Source of the DNA: Lachnospiraceae bacterium
GTDB lineage: Bacteria; Bacillota; Clostridia; Lachnospirales; Lachnospiraceae
Direction of reading: 5' to 3'
DNA: 64,000 nucleotides
Assembly (NCBI GenBank): GCA_003507655.1
Contig: DNUZ01000001.1
Location: 10,198 to 74,197 of the forward strand
The position numbers and the translations under genes were made by a program. The notes under the pieces were generated by a model. It saw only the letters and a program-made list of their open reading frames with translations. It was not told the DNA's origin and did not search any database. This document shows positions 52,300 to 61,345 of the stretch, one piece after another (position 1 is the stretch's first letter; each line of letters opens with the position of its first letter).

Positions 52300-53172
52300 A
52301 TGAAAAATGTTTATAATGATTTAAAAGATATTTCTTTTTGGAATGAATACATGCCATTGGATGGTCAGTATTACACATATAAAAATAATATTACATTTGC
52401 AGCATGTAAAATTTCAGATTTATATTATCAAGTATGTAATGCCAGAATGAGTATACACTTTTGTCTGGATTATGAAAAATATTCAATGATGTCAGAAGAT
52501 AAAATGGCAATATTAAGTACAAAAAAATATTTCATTGAAAATGCATTACTGTATTATAATTTTGCAGTAGACTATCTTTGGCAAGTATTATGGTTTTATT
52601 ATAATAATGCTGACGATGTTAATCAAATCCCATCGAATGAACTGTATCAGAAATTGATGAAAGAATGTAATTTAAATGATTTAATAAGGGGATTAGTAGA
52701 ACTTCAAGAGAGAAAAATTGCTGAAGTTTTAAAAGATAATTTTACTGACCGAAACAAATTATTTAAACAAATTCGTGAGTATTATAATTATTTAAAGCAT
52801 AGAGCAATATTTCATACTCCTTCATTAGGAATAAATGAAAAAGAAAGCATGTATTATATTCCTACTTTAATAGAAAAAAATGAAGAGAAAGTGGAGCTAG
52901 TAAGTTATAAAATTCCTATAATTTCAAGAATAGAAATAGATATAGATGAATTAAAGGAATTACTCATAGAGTTTGATAAGCAATTTGTAGGAATATGTGA
53001 ATATTTTTTTGAAATTATAATGCCAAAAGATTATATAAAAGCGAGAGAGGTTAAATTATCAACAATACAACAATATACAGGACAGCATTTAGAGGAATTG
53101 AAGGAATATGGTAAAAATCATCCCAAAATAGTTTCAAAAATGGAATGCGAAGTATATTTGGAAGAAAAATAA
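52300..53172 (+). CDS. Unknown alpha-helical protein, possible HEPN-type
   Basis: 290 residues, clearly richer in A and T than its neighbours and rich in Tyr, Asn and Lys. It looks almost all helical. IREYYNYLKHRAIFH near residue 165 resembles the Arg...His catalytic motif of HEPN domains (similar to large HEPN-like families in Firmicutes), which often act as RNases in defence or toxin systems. The match is by eye and I do not recognise the family with certainty. It has its own promoter and terminator and sits in a decayed mobile island, so it may be cargo. Confidence 0.7.
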   Translation: MKNVYNDLKDISFWNEYMPLDGQYYTYKNNITFAACKISDLYYQVCNARMSIHFCLDYEKYSMMSEDKMAILSTKKYFIENALLYYNFAVDYLWQVLWFYYNNADDVNQIPSNELYQKLMKECNLNDLIRGLVELQERKIAEVLKDNFTDRNKLFKQIREYYNYLKHRAIFHTPSLGINEKESMYYIPTLIEKNEEKVELVSYKIPIISRIEIDIDELKELLIEFDKQFVGICEYFFEIIMPKDYIKAREVKLSTIQQYTGQHLEELKEYGKNHPKIVSKMECEVYLEEK

Positions 53173-53182
53173 AAATTTACAT

Positions 53183-53219
53183 AGCCGATTGGTTCAATCG
53201 AGAATCAGTCGGCTTTTTT
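53183..53219 (+). terminator. Intrinsic terminator after the 52300 gene
   Basis: AGCCGATTG (53183-53191) pairs with CAGTCGGCT (53206-53214) with one G-U pair, followed by a T-run. Confidence 0.85.
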
Positions 53220-53294
53220 CATACTCATTTTTATACATAGCCAGTCTTGTAAAACGGATTGGCTATTAAATTTTTCAAGGAAGGAGGAAGCCAT

Positions 53295-53930
53295 ATGACT
53301 AAGTGTAAAGTAATCGCCCTTGCAAATCAGAAGGGAGGAACAGCCAAGACCACAACAACATTAAATCTGGGAATCGGTCTTGCACATCAGGGACGAAAAG
53401 TATTATTGGTCGATGCTGATCCACAGGGAGATTTAACAACTGCATTGGGTTGGATAAATGCAGATAGTCTTCCGATTACATTGGAAACACAAATGAAGAA
53501 GATATTACAAGACGAACCGTTTGTGTATAATGAAGGCATTTTGCACCATGAAGAAGGAGTAGACATTATTCCAACCAATATCGAGCTATCGGGCATGGAA
53601 ATCTCACTGGTAAATGCAATGAGCAGAGAGCAGACACTAAAGCTGTATCTGGCAGATTTGAAAAAAGATTATGATTATATCCTGATTGATTGTATGCCTA
53701 GCTTGGGGATGTTGACTATCAATGCATTAGCTGCCGCAGACAGTGTAATTGTTCCAGTTCAGGCTCATTATCTTCCATTAAAGGGGATGACGCAGTTAAT
53801 GAAAACAATTGGTAAGGTACAAAGACAGCTAAATCCCAATCTGAAGATTGATGGAGTATTACTGACGCTTGCAGATATGCGGACAAAACTTGCCAAGACA
53901 ACAGAGGATAGAAGTACCATGGACATTTAA
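53295..53930 (+). pseudogene. ParA-family partition ATPase, truncated
   Basis: About 211 residues from ATG 53295, after AAGGAGG. KVIALANQKGGTAKTTTTLNLGIGL is the deviant Walker A; VDADPQGDLTTALG, DYILIDCMPSLGMLTINAL and VPVQAHYLPLKGMTQLM are ParA/Soj motifs. Homology stops at about nt 53905 (LADMRTKLAKTTEDR); the family normally has about 60 more residues. The frame then ends six codons later and an integrase fragment begins in another frame. This is a deletion junction. ParA genes are typical of plasmids and conjugative elements. Confidence 0.85.
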
Positions 53931-54130
53931 ACAATCAAAAGAAGAAATTGCATTAACCCAGGAAGAACAGGACAATTTCCTGAGTGAGATGGAGGATAGC
54001 TGGTATAAAGAAATGTTTTATTTCATGTGTCTGACAGGTGTCCGAGTTGGAGAACTTGGTGGAATGAAATGGAGCGATATAGATTTTAAAAAGAAAGTAG
54101 TTCACGTCAGACGTTCCTTATATAAAAGCA
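53914..54130 (+). pseudogene. Tyrosine recombinase (integrase) fragment
   Basis: About 72 codons read VPWTFKQSKEEIALTQEEQ, then WYKEMFYFMCLTGVRVGELGGMKWSDIDF and VVHVRRSLYKS. This is the start of a tyrosine-recombinase catalytic domain, with the first catalytic Arg in TGVRVGE. The N-terminal domain and the later Lys, His-x-x-Arg, His and Tyr boxes are missing. It is fused upstream to the broken ParA gene (frame change) and downstream, in frame, to a phospholipase-D-like tail. It cannot be an active recombinase. Confidence 0.85.
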
Positions 54131-54966
54131 GGTTGTCACCAGAGAAAATTGCAGAAAAAGCAGAAGTTTATTTTTGCTTTTCTAATCATGCCAAAATTGT
54201 AATGACTAATAATATTGCATATATAGGTTCATCAAATTTTTCAGAAGAAAGTGCAGATAATTTTGAATCTGGTTTTATAAGTAAGGATGCAGATTTCATT
54301 GAATTTTTAGAAGAGGAAATTTTCCCTTGGATTATTGAAAGTTCAAGTGAATATAAAACAGATGAAGAGATTCTGTTTTTGGAATTGGCTATTAGGAAAA
54401 GCATAGCAATGTTTGAAGAAATGTATGAGGAATATTTACAAACCTTTTATTTGCTATCTGATCATAGAGGAATTGAAAGATGGTATTACAATACAACAGA
54501 TGCGACATTATCTATAAAAGAAATGGAAAAGACAGAAGAGATATGTTACCAATATGTAGATTTGCTGAAAAATGTCAATAAGATTTTTAATATGCGAGTA
54601 TTTTCAAAAGAAGGAATCAATAATTTAGATGACGTAATAGAAAAGGTAGAAAATATCATTGCAAATATTAAGAACTTGTTTTGTGGGAATATTGAAGAAT
54701 TGGCAAAATATGATGGACAGGGCATTGTAGATGAATACATTAATCAACATTATGCAGATGCATATGATGAAAATTTAGAGTATTATATCGAGCATGCAAT
54801 AGATATTGCAAATGAGGCATTTGCAGAGTTAGCTGAAGATGCAAAAGATGAGGCGGACAATTTACTGGAAGAAATTAAAAATTTAGGAGAGATATCTAAA
54901 ACAGTTTTGATGCTATTTAAGAGATTACCATTAGAGAAAATAAAAATTGATAATACAAAAAAATAA
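54131..54966 (+). pseudogene. Phospholipase-D-like domain protein, 5'-truncated and joined to the integrase fragment
   Basis: About 278 codons in the same frame as the integrase fragment; the open frame as a whole runs 53869-54966. The start of the tail carries SNHAKIVMTNNIAYIGSSNFSEES, an HKD motif of the PLD superfamily in which the usual Asp is Asn, then NFESGFISKD. The rest is helical and acidic with no known motif. A complete PLD-like protein would have an N-terminal half, so this is probably a remnant. A working chimera cannot be ruled out because the frame is fully open. Confidence 0.7.
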
Positions 54967-54974
54967 TTCATACT

Positions 54975-55076
54975 AGCCAGTTTCATAAAAAGCTACAGGA
55001 AAACAATTTGCAGAATCAGAAATATGATAAAGTGTTGAGCTTGTCAAGGAGAACAAACCATGTTAAGCTGTTATAA
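54975..55076 (+). pseudogene. Possible gene remnant, 33 codons
   Basis: An open frame reading SQFHKKLQENNLQNQKYDKV and ending LSRRTNHVKLL stops at 55074-55076. It has no start or ribosome site. It looks like the tail of a lost gene; no family recognised. Confidence 0.3.
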
Positions 55077-55114
55077 ACAAATAGGAGAAGATAGAAAAAG
55101 AAAGGGGAGATGGC

Positions 55115-55927
55115 GTGAAAAATAAGAATACAAAAGACCTGGATTTTGAGCGGAAACATAAAGAAGATTTACAACGTATTCGGGGGTTCAGACTATTAGA
55201 TGATGATTTCATGAGTAAAGTGTTTGAAGATAAAGATTGCACGGAATTTTTACTTCAGATTATTTTAAATAGAACAGATTTAAAGGTACTGCGCGTACAT
55301 GGACAGTATGATATCAGAAACCTGCAGGGACGATCAGTAAGACTGGATATACTGGCAGTAGATACAGAGGAAAGAGTTTATAATATTGAGATTCAGAGAA
55401 GCGATAAAGGTGCAGTGGTAAAAAGAGCAAGGTATAACAGCAGTCTTATAGATGCAAATATCACGGAACCGGGTGAAAAATATGAAAATTTGTGCGAATC
55501 CTATATTATATTTATTACAGAAAATGATATAATGAAAGCAGGATTACCAATCTATCATGTTGACCGGATTGTCAAGGAGACGGGTGAATTGTTTGGTGAT
55601 GAATCACATATTATCTATGTGAACTCACAAATCAAAGATGAGTCAGCATTGGGAAAACTGATGCACGATTTTTCCTGTACAGATGCAAAAGATATGAATT
55701 ATAAAATTTTGGCAGACCGGGTTCGATATTTCAAAGAAGATGAGAAGGGAGTTGCGACTATGTGTAGAGCAATGGAAGAAATGAGAAATGAAACAGCTCA
55801 TGAGAAAGCAGTTCAGATTGCAAAACGCATGTTAAAATCTGGGAAGCTTTCATATGAAGAGATAGCAGAATTTGCAGAGCTGACAGTAGAAGAAGTCAAA
55901 GCTCTGGATGAAAAAGTGATTGCTTAG
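55115..55927 (+). CDS. Rpn-family PD-(D/E)XK nuclease (recombination-promoting nuclease/transposase-like)
   Basis: 270 residues from GTG 55115 after AAAGGGGAG. FRLLDDDFMSKVFEDKDCTEFLLQIIL opens the family. RLDILAVDTEERVYNIEIQRSD supplies the Asp and Glu-x-Gln of the PD-(D/E)XK core, and the C-terminal ISYEEIAEFAELTVEEVKAL-like motif ends it. Proteins of this kind promote RecA-independent recombination and are often multi-copy in Lachnospiraceae. It ends the mobile island. GC content is higher than in the PLD remnant. Confidence 0.88.
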   Translation: MKNKNTKDLDFERKHKEDLQRIRGFRLLDDDFMSKVFEDKDCTEFLLQIILNRTDLKVLRVHGQYDIRNLQGRSVRLDILAVDTEERVYNIEIQRSDKGAVVKRARYNSSLIDANITEPGEKYENLCESYIIFITENDIMKAGLPIYHVDRIVKETGELFGDESHIIYVNSQIKDESALGKLMHDFSCTDAKDMNYKILADRVRYFKEDEKGVATMCRAMEEMRNETAHEKAVQIAKRMLKSGKLSYEEIAEFAELTVEEVKALDEKVIA

Positions 55928-55980
55928 CATGAAAATGCTACAAACCGGGTGGCTTTTTAAAGAAGAGTTATCCGGTTACT
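55925..55980 (+). terminator. Hairpins after the Rpn gene
   Basis: TAGCATgaaaATGCTA (55925-55940) is followed by AACCGG...CCGGTT (55943-55977) with a short T-rich tail. Termination is plausible but not strong. Confidence 0.4.
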
Positions 55981-56079
55981 TTTATGTCTAAATATAAAAA
56001 TCATAATGATTTATTCCCCATTGAAACGATATTCTAAATATGATAAATTGAATAATAAACAAAAGAATGGGGGATACAA

Positions 56080-56940
56080 ATGAAAACAGAAGCAAAAGAA
56101 AGCATCAAAAAAATCCTTGTCATATGCCTCGCATCCTTTCTGATGGCATTGAATATCAAATCCTTTGTCAGAACCGGAGGACTCTATCCGGGAGGGGCGA
56201 CCGGTCTGGCACTTTTAATACAAAGAGCAGCGGACATGTTTTTACATATTACAATTCCATATACCATTGTCAATATACTGCTCAATGCGATACCGGTGTA
56301 TATCGGTTTTCGATTCATTGGTAAAAAATTCACAATGTATTCCTGTCTGATGATCGTGCTGACAAGTGTCCTGACCGATATCATACCGGGCTATGCGATC
56401 ACCTATGATACGTTGCTCATCAGTATTTTCGGTGGACTGATCAATGGATTTGTCATTGGACTCTGTCTGCATATGAATGCAACAACAGGAGGAACGGATT
56501 TTATTGCAATCTATCTTTCGGAGAAAAAAGAGATCGATTCGTGGAATGTGGTTTTAGGGATCAATGTGGTCATTTTAGCAGTTGCAGGCGTACTGTTTGG
56601 ATGGGATAAGGCCCTGTACTCGATCATATTCCAGTACACCTCTACACAGGTGGTGCATATTTTATATCGGAAGTACCAGCATGAAACCCTGTTTATCGTA
56701 ACGAATAAGGCAACAGAAGTTTATGAAGTGATTTCAAAGATGAGTAACCATGGCGCAACCATTATGGAGGGAGAAGGCTCCTATGAACATCAGGAGAGAA
56801 AAATCGTCTATTCCGTAGTTTCCAGTGCACAGAGCAAGTCAATCATCCGCGAAGTGAAAAAAGCTGACCCACATGCATTTGTAAATGCGATCAAAACAGA
56901 GCAGATTGCAGGAAGATTCTATCAAAAGCCAAATGAATAA
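56080..56940 (+). CDS. YitT family membrane protein (DUF161/DUF2179)
   Basis: 286 residues. Five to six membrane helices occupy about 10-195, including FVRTGGLYPGGATGLALLIQR and MNATTGGTDFIAIYLSEKK, and a C-terminal cytoplasmic DUF2179 domain ends the protein (ETLFIVTNKATEVYEVISKMSNHGATIMEGEGSYE). The family is widespread in Firmicutes with unsettled function. GGGGG before the ATG is the ribosome site. Confidence 0.9.
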   Translation: MKTEAKESIKKILVICLASFLMALNIKSFVRTGGLYPGGATGLALLIQRAADMFLHITIPYTIVNILLNAIPVYIGFRFIGKKFTMYSCLMIVLTSVLTDIIPGYAITYDTLLISIFGGLINGFVIGLCLHMNATTGGTDFIAIYLSEKKEIDSWNVVLGINVVILAVAGVLFGWDKALYSIIFQYTSTQVVHILYRKYQHETLFIVTNKATEVYEVISKMSNHGATIMEGEGSYEHQERKIVYSVVSSAQSKSIIREVKKADPHAFVNAIKTEQIAGRFYQKPNE

Positions 56941-56979
56941 GTCAAACCCTGTAATATAGGTAGGAAAAATGGATTAAGA

Positions 56980-57008
56980 TTGACTTGTCAGTCATAAAAT
57001 GTTATATT
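56980..57008 (+). promoter_or_regulatory. sigma-A promoter with dyad for the HD-GYP/REC gene
   Basis: TTGACT (56980-56985), 17 bases, TATATT (57003-57008). TGACTtgtcAGTCA (56981-56994) is a perfect dyad over the -35 and could be an operator. Confidence 0.6.
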
Positions 57009-57045
57009 TTAGGAAAATTCACATAATTTATTGCGGAGGGGACAT

Positions 57046-58482
57046 ATGAGATTTGTACCGATAGAACGAGTAGAACATGGAATGATGCTGGCAAAATCAA
57101 TTTATGATTACGAAACCAGAACCTTATTGCGGGAAGGAAAGCTGTTAAGTGATGAGATCATTGTCAGGATCAGAGAGCGGGGATACCCGGGAATCTATAT
57201 AGAGGACGAATTAACAAAAGATGTTGTCATTCAGGATGCCATTACAGCCGAACTGCGTAATCATGCCGTAGAGGCATTGCAGGAGCTGGATTTAGAAGAG
57301 GCGGTAAACGTTGCAGAGAGCATCGTAAAGCAGTTGATGGAGGCAAAAACCATATCCTTAGATATGTTAGACCTCCGTACTTTTGATGATTATACATTCC
57401 GACATTCCGTCAATGTAGCGGTACTTTCCGTAGTCATCGGAATGGGAATGGGATATACCAATGAGGAATTAGTAGATCTTTGCTCCGCGGCAGTATTTCA
57501 TGATCTTGGAAAAATCTCCATAGATAAGGCAATCTTAAATAAACCGGGAAAACTGACACCGGAGGAGAATGAACTTTTACGCAGCCATTCCCAGCGTTCT
57601 TATGATATGTTAAAGGAAAAATGGAACATTCCGGCAAGAGTCAAAGCGGCAGTATTGAGCCATCATGAAAATGAGGATGGAAGCGGTTATCCGAACGGTC
57701 TGACCGGAGACAAAATCCATCCGTTTGCAAAGATCATCCATGTGGCAGATGTATATGATGCACTTTCAAGTGACCGTGCATATAAAAAAGCATACACCTA
57801 TTCGGAATCGTTAGAATATCTGATGGGTGGCTGTGGAACACTGTTTGATCAGCAGGTGGTCCGTGCATTTATGGATAAAGTTCCTGTATATCCAAAGGGT
57901 GTAACGGTATTGTTATCCGACGGCAGAGAGGCAATCGTAGTAGAGAATCATTTAGGAAACCCATTGCGTCCGACCGTCCGATTTTTTGATGGAAAAGATT
58001 TAAATCTGAACGATCCGTCCGTAGGAATGAATATCACGATCATCAATCAGGTCAATACACAGACGATCGATGAGCAGGAAATGATAGAGTTTGAGAAAGA
58101 GCGTAAGAGCAGAGAGATTAAGAGTATTTTAGTGGTAGATGATATGGTAACGAGTATCCGTTCCGTAAAAGCTGCACTCGATGGGGTGTATAAAATTATT
58201 GCCGTACGCTCCGGCAGTGAAGCCATTGAATACTTACAGAAAGCAACACCGGATCTGATCCTAATGGATATCCTTATGCCGAATATGAGTGGAATTGAGG
58301 CAGTCAGAGTGATCCGCCAGCGTTTTCCGGGAAATATACCGGTCATCTTTTTATCAAGTGCCAGTGATGTGCAGACGGTACTGGAATGTAAGGATGTCAA
58401 AGCCGCAGATTATATCGTAAAACCGTTTAAGGTAAACTATATCCGGGAACGTGTTGCGGCAGTATTGGGAGAAAACGAGTAA
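57046..58482 (+). CDS. HD-GYP phosphodiesterase with C-terminal receiver domain
   Basis: 478 residues from ATG 57046, after GGAGGGG; an in-frame ATG upstream lacks a ribosome site. The HD pair is His152-Asp153 (VFHDLGKISIDKAILNKPG) and the GYP motif is HHENEDGSGYPNG (206 on), so the c-di-GMP phosphodiesterase site looks intact. A beta-rich linker (280-345) leads to a receiver domain with Asp408 (LILMDILMPNMSG). The usual order is receiver first; here it is last. The hybrid kinase gene follows by one base and is the likely partner. Confidence 0.92.
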   Translation: MRFVPIERVEHGMMLAKSIYDYETRTLLREGKLLSDEIIVRIRERGYPGIYIEDELTKDVVIQDAITAELRNHAVEALQELDLEEAVNVAESIVKQLMEAKTISLDMLDLRTFDDYTFRHSVNVAVLSVVIGMGMGYTNEELVDLCSAAVFHDLGKISIDKAILNKPGKLTPEENELLRSHSQRSYDMLKEKWNIPARVKAAVLSHHENEDGSGYPNGLTGDKIHPFAKIIHVADVYDALSSDRAYKKAYTYSESLEYLMGGCGTLFDQQVVRAFMDKVPVYPKGVTVLLSDGREAIVVENHLGNPLRPTVRFFDGKDLNLNDPSVGMNITIINQVNTQTIDEQEMIEFEKERKSREIKSILVVDDMVTSIRSVKAALDGVYKIIAVRSGSEAIEYLQKATPDLILMDILMPNMSGIEAVRVIRQRFPGNIPVIFLSSASDVQTVLECKDVKAADYIVKPFKVNYIRERVAAVLGENE

Positions 58483-58483
58483 T

Positions 58484-61318
58484 ATGGGAATGCCTTTAGT
58501 AATCAACACGATCTGTATTGTAATTATATTAATGGCAATTTATTGTCTTGCCGGAAGAAAGGAGAGCAGGGGTAGACACATCAATATGGCGTCTATGCTG
58601 GTCTCCTTGATTTATTGCTTTTTAGTAACGGTCGGAGAACTGCTCTGTATGGACTATGTTCCGCAGCTGCTGATCATAGACCGGATGGTGTCAGATTTTG
58701 TGTTTGGGATATTGTTTATCTTTTACTACCATTACATTATCTATGTCACCGGTTTTCGCATTGACAGAAAGATCACCATAGGATTTATGAGTGCCTATGC
58801 GTTTTTCCTGCTGTTATTGCTGACAGATTCCTCTCATCACTGGTTTTACCGGAAACTGGACGTACGGACGGGAGGAAACGGCTATTTTAAATTCCAGATA
58901 CAGCATGGGATCGGGTTTTATCTCTTTTATGCAGTGTTGCTGCTGACTTCTTTTTTCTGTTTTTATCTGGCGTGGAAATACTATCAGAATACAAAAGATA
59001 ACATCGGACAGATGCGGAAAAAAAGGGCACACATCCTTTTGCAGGTATCTGTGTTGCCGTTTATGATCGCACTTTTATATTTATTTGAAGGAAAGAGTAT
59101 CTACAGTCCGGTCTGTATTGGAATCGGACTGTCGGCATTGTTGCTGATCCATGCCCTGAACCATTTTAATTATATGGAAGTCATTCAGAATGCAAAAGCA
59201 CTGGTGGCGGACAATATGGATTTAGGACTTTTGATCTTTGACACGGAAGAGCATTTTTTAGAGGCAAACCAGTTTATGGAGAAGCATTTCCCGGAGGTCT
59301 GGGAAACGCCGGATTTTGTCAAAGAATGTGAAGAATTTCACGATGTGATGACCGGAAAACGGTCAAAGATACTCTGGAAAGGCAGAAACTATAATTGTCA
59401 GAAGAGTGAGGTGCGGACGCAGAGCGGTGTTTTGATCGGTTATGCACTGACCGTTTATGATATCACGGATTTAGAAGAGTATAGTCATCAATTAGAAATA
59501 TTAAAAGAAGAGGCAGAAAAGGCGAATGCCCAGAAAACTAAGTTTTTAACGAATGTGACGCATGAGATCCGTACCCCGATGAATACGATCCTTGGTATGA
59601 GTGAGATTGCGATCCGAAAAAATACGGCAAAAGACTTAGAAGGCCCGTTAAAGACAATTTACCGGGAAGGAGAAGGCGTATTAGAGATGGTCAACAGCCT
59701 GTTAGATGTCTCAAAGCTGGAATCGGGCACGGTTGAGCTGTCCCATGAAAAATACGACATGGAGACACTGCTCTATGAAGTCTCAAATATGGTCTATATG
59801 AATATGCACAATCAGGACTTAGACTATCGGATTGAGATCGAAGGGGGATTCCCAAGTGCATTTTTCGGAGACCGGATGCGGGTCAAAGAGATTTTTCAGA
59901 ATCTTTTAGGAAATGCCATAAAATATACAGAAAGCGGGACCATTACCTTGTCCTTAGGAGGCGAACGCGAAGAGAACCGTTATAAGATCAGGCTTTCCGT
60001 TCAGGATACCGGAGTAGGGATGGATGAAACGGATACCGAGCAGATTTTTCAGCGTTTCAAACGGACAAAAAATGCGAGAACGGAAAAAGTATTTGGAGCC
60101 GGACTGGGCTTAAACATTACGATGTCGCTTGTCAAAATGATGGGCGGGAATATTACCGTGCAGAGCCGTCTGAATGAAGGAACAACGTTTTTAGCCTATT
60201 TTTATCAGGAGATTGCAGACAGTGAAGCTTTATTCATAAAAAATATGACAAGAGAACGTGCAGTTGCATATATGGAATCAAACGGTTTTTTAGAAAAAAT
60301 ACAGGTCTGCTTTCCGGGAGCACATATCCTGCTTGTCGATGACATGGAATCCAATCTTAGGGTAGAGCAGGGACTGATGCAGCTTTACGGAATTGAACCG
60401 GAAATGGTAAATAGTGGAAGAAAGGCATTAGAACTGGTAAAAAAACGAAAGTATGATATCATCTTTTTAGATCATATGATGCCACAGATGGATGGAATCG
60501 AAACCCTGCAGAGAATGCGTGAGTTAGAAAACGGAAAAGATACACCGATTGTTGCGATCACGGCAAATGCGGTGGCATTTACGACCGATTTTTATGAAAA
60601 AAGCGGGTTTGATGACAGCCTTACCAAACCACTGCATACCACCGAACTGTTAGAGGCGCTGAAACGCTTTATTCCGGATAAGATACAGCAAAAAGAGACG
60701 GAAGAACAGGAAGAGATACTGCCAATCAAGAGCCTGATGCCGGAGATCGACTGTACGATCGGAATCCGGAATATCGGTGGAAATATTGAAAAATATCATG
60801 AAATCTTACAGGTATACTATCGGGAAATGTCACAGATGCTGGAAGTGCTCCAAGACTATGCAAATGAGGATTTAGAGCAGTTCCGTATCAGCGTGCATGG
60901 GATCAAGGGAAGCAGCCGCAATATCGGAGCAGAAGATTTAGCGGATGAGGCATTGCGGTTAGAAGAACTGGCAAAAGAAGGAAAACAGGCAGAGATATTA
61001 GCAAAATTAGAGGAGTTCTTAAATACCTTAGATGAAGTCATGACCAGAGTGGACACCTATCTGAAGGATGCATCCGAACAGGTAGAGCGTGACGGAGATT
61101 TTCTGCCGGAGTTAGAATTAAGCAGTGTATACCAGATTTTAAAGGCACTTGCTGAATTTGATATGGATGAAGCGGAGGAATGTTTAAAAGAACTTTATAA
61201 GAACCGCTATGCAGAGGATGTGGAAGAGGTCCTAGAGGAATTGAAACGTTATATCGAGGACTTAGATTACAAACACGCAACAAGTCTCTTAGAGGACTAT
61301 TTAAAGAAAATCGGATAG
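58484..61318 (+). CDS. Hybrid sensor histidine kinase with 7TM-like input, receiver and HPt
   Basis: 944 residues from ATG 58484. Seven or so membrane helices fill about 1-235, resembling the HisKA 7TM input. A PAS-like region (about 245-345) precedes the kinase core with His360 (NVTHEIRTPMNTILG), an N box FQNLLGNAIKYTE and G box GAGLGLNITMSLVK. A receiver follows with Asp663 (IIFLDHMMPQMDG), then an HPt domain with His805 (ISVHGIKGSSRNIGA). A further helical tail (850-944) has no known motif. It is a phosphorelay protein that probably signals to the HD-GYP/receiver protein encoded just upstream. Confidence 0.93.
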   Translation: MGMPLVINTICIVIILMAIYCLAGRKESRGRHINMASMLVSLIYCFLVTVGELLCMDYVPQLLIIDRMVSDFVFGILFIFYYHYIIYVTGFRIDRKITIGFMSAYAFFLLLLLTDSSHHWFYRKLDVRTGGNGYFKFQIQHGIGFYLFYAVLLLTSFFCFYLAWKYYQNTKDNIGQMRKKRAHILLQVSVLPFMIALLYLFEGKSIYSPVCIGIGLSALLLIHALNHFNYMEVIQNAKALVADNMDLGLLIFDTEEHFLEANQFMEKHFPEVWETPDFVKECEEFHDVMTGKRSKILWKGRNYNCQKSEVRTQSGVLIGYALTVYDITDLEEYSHQLEILKEEAEKANAQKTKFLTNVTHEIRTPMNTILGMSEIAIRKNTAKDLEGPLKTIYREGEGVLEMVNSLLDVSKLESGTVELSHEKYDMETLLYEVSNMVYMNMHNQDLDYRIEIEGGFPSAFFGDRMRVKEIFQNLLGNAIKYTESGTITLSLGGEREENRYKIRLSVQDTGVGMDETDTEQIFQRFKRTKNARTEKVFGAGLGLNITMSLVKMMGGNITVQSRLNEGTTFLAYFYQEIADSEALFIKNMTRERAVAYMESNGFLEKIQVCFPGAHILLVDDMESNLRVEQGLMQLYGIEPEMVNSGRKALELVKKRKYDIIFLDHMMPQMDGIETLQRMRELENGKDTPIVAITANAVAFTTDFYEKSGFDDSLTKPLHTTELLEALKRFIPDKIQQKETEEQEEILPIKSLMPEIDCTIGIRNIGGNIEKYHEILQVYYREMSQMLEVLQDYANEDLEQFRISVHGIKGSSRNIGAEDLADEALRLEELAKEGKQAEILAKLEEFLNTLDEVMTRVDTYLKDASEQVERDGDFLPELELSSVYQILKALAEFDMDEAEECLKELYKNRYAEDVEEVLEELKRYIEDLDYKHATSLLEDYLKKIG

Positions 61319-61345
61319 GACGATAGAAAGATCATGGAGGTTGAG

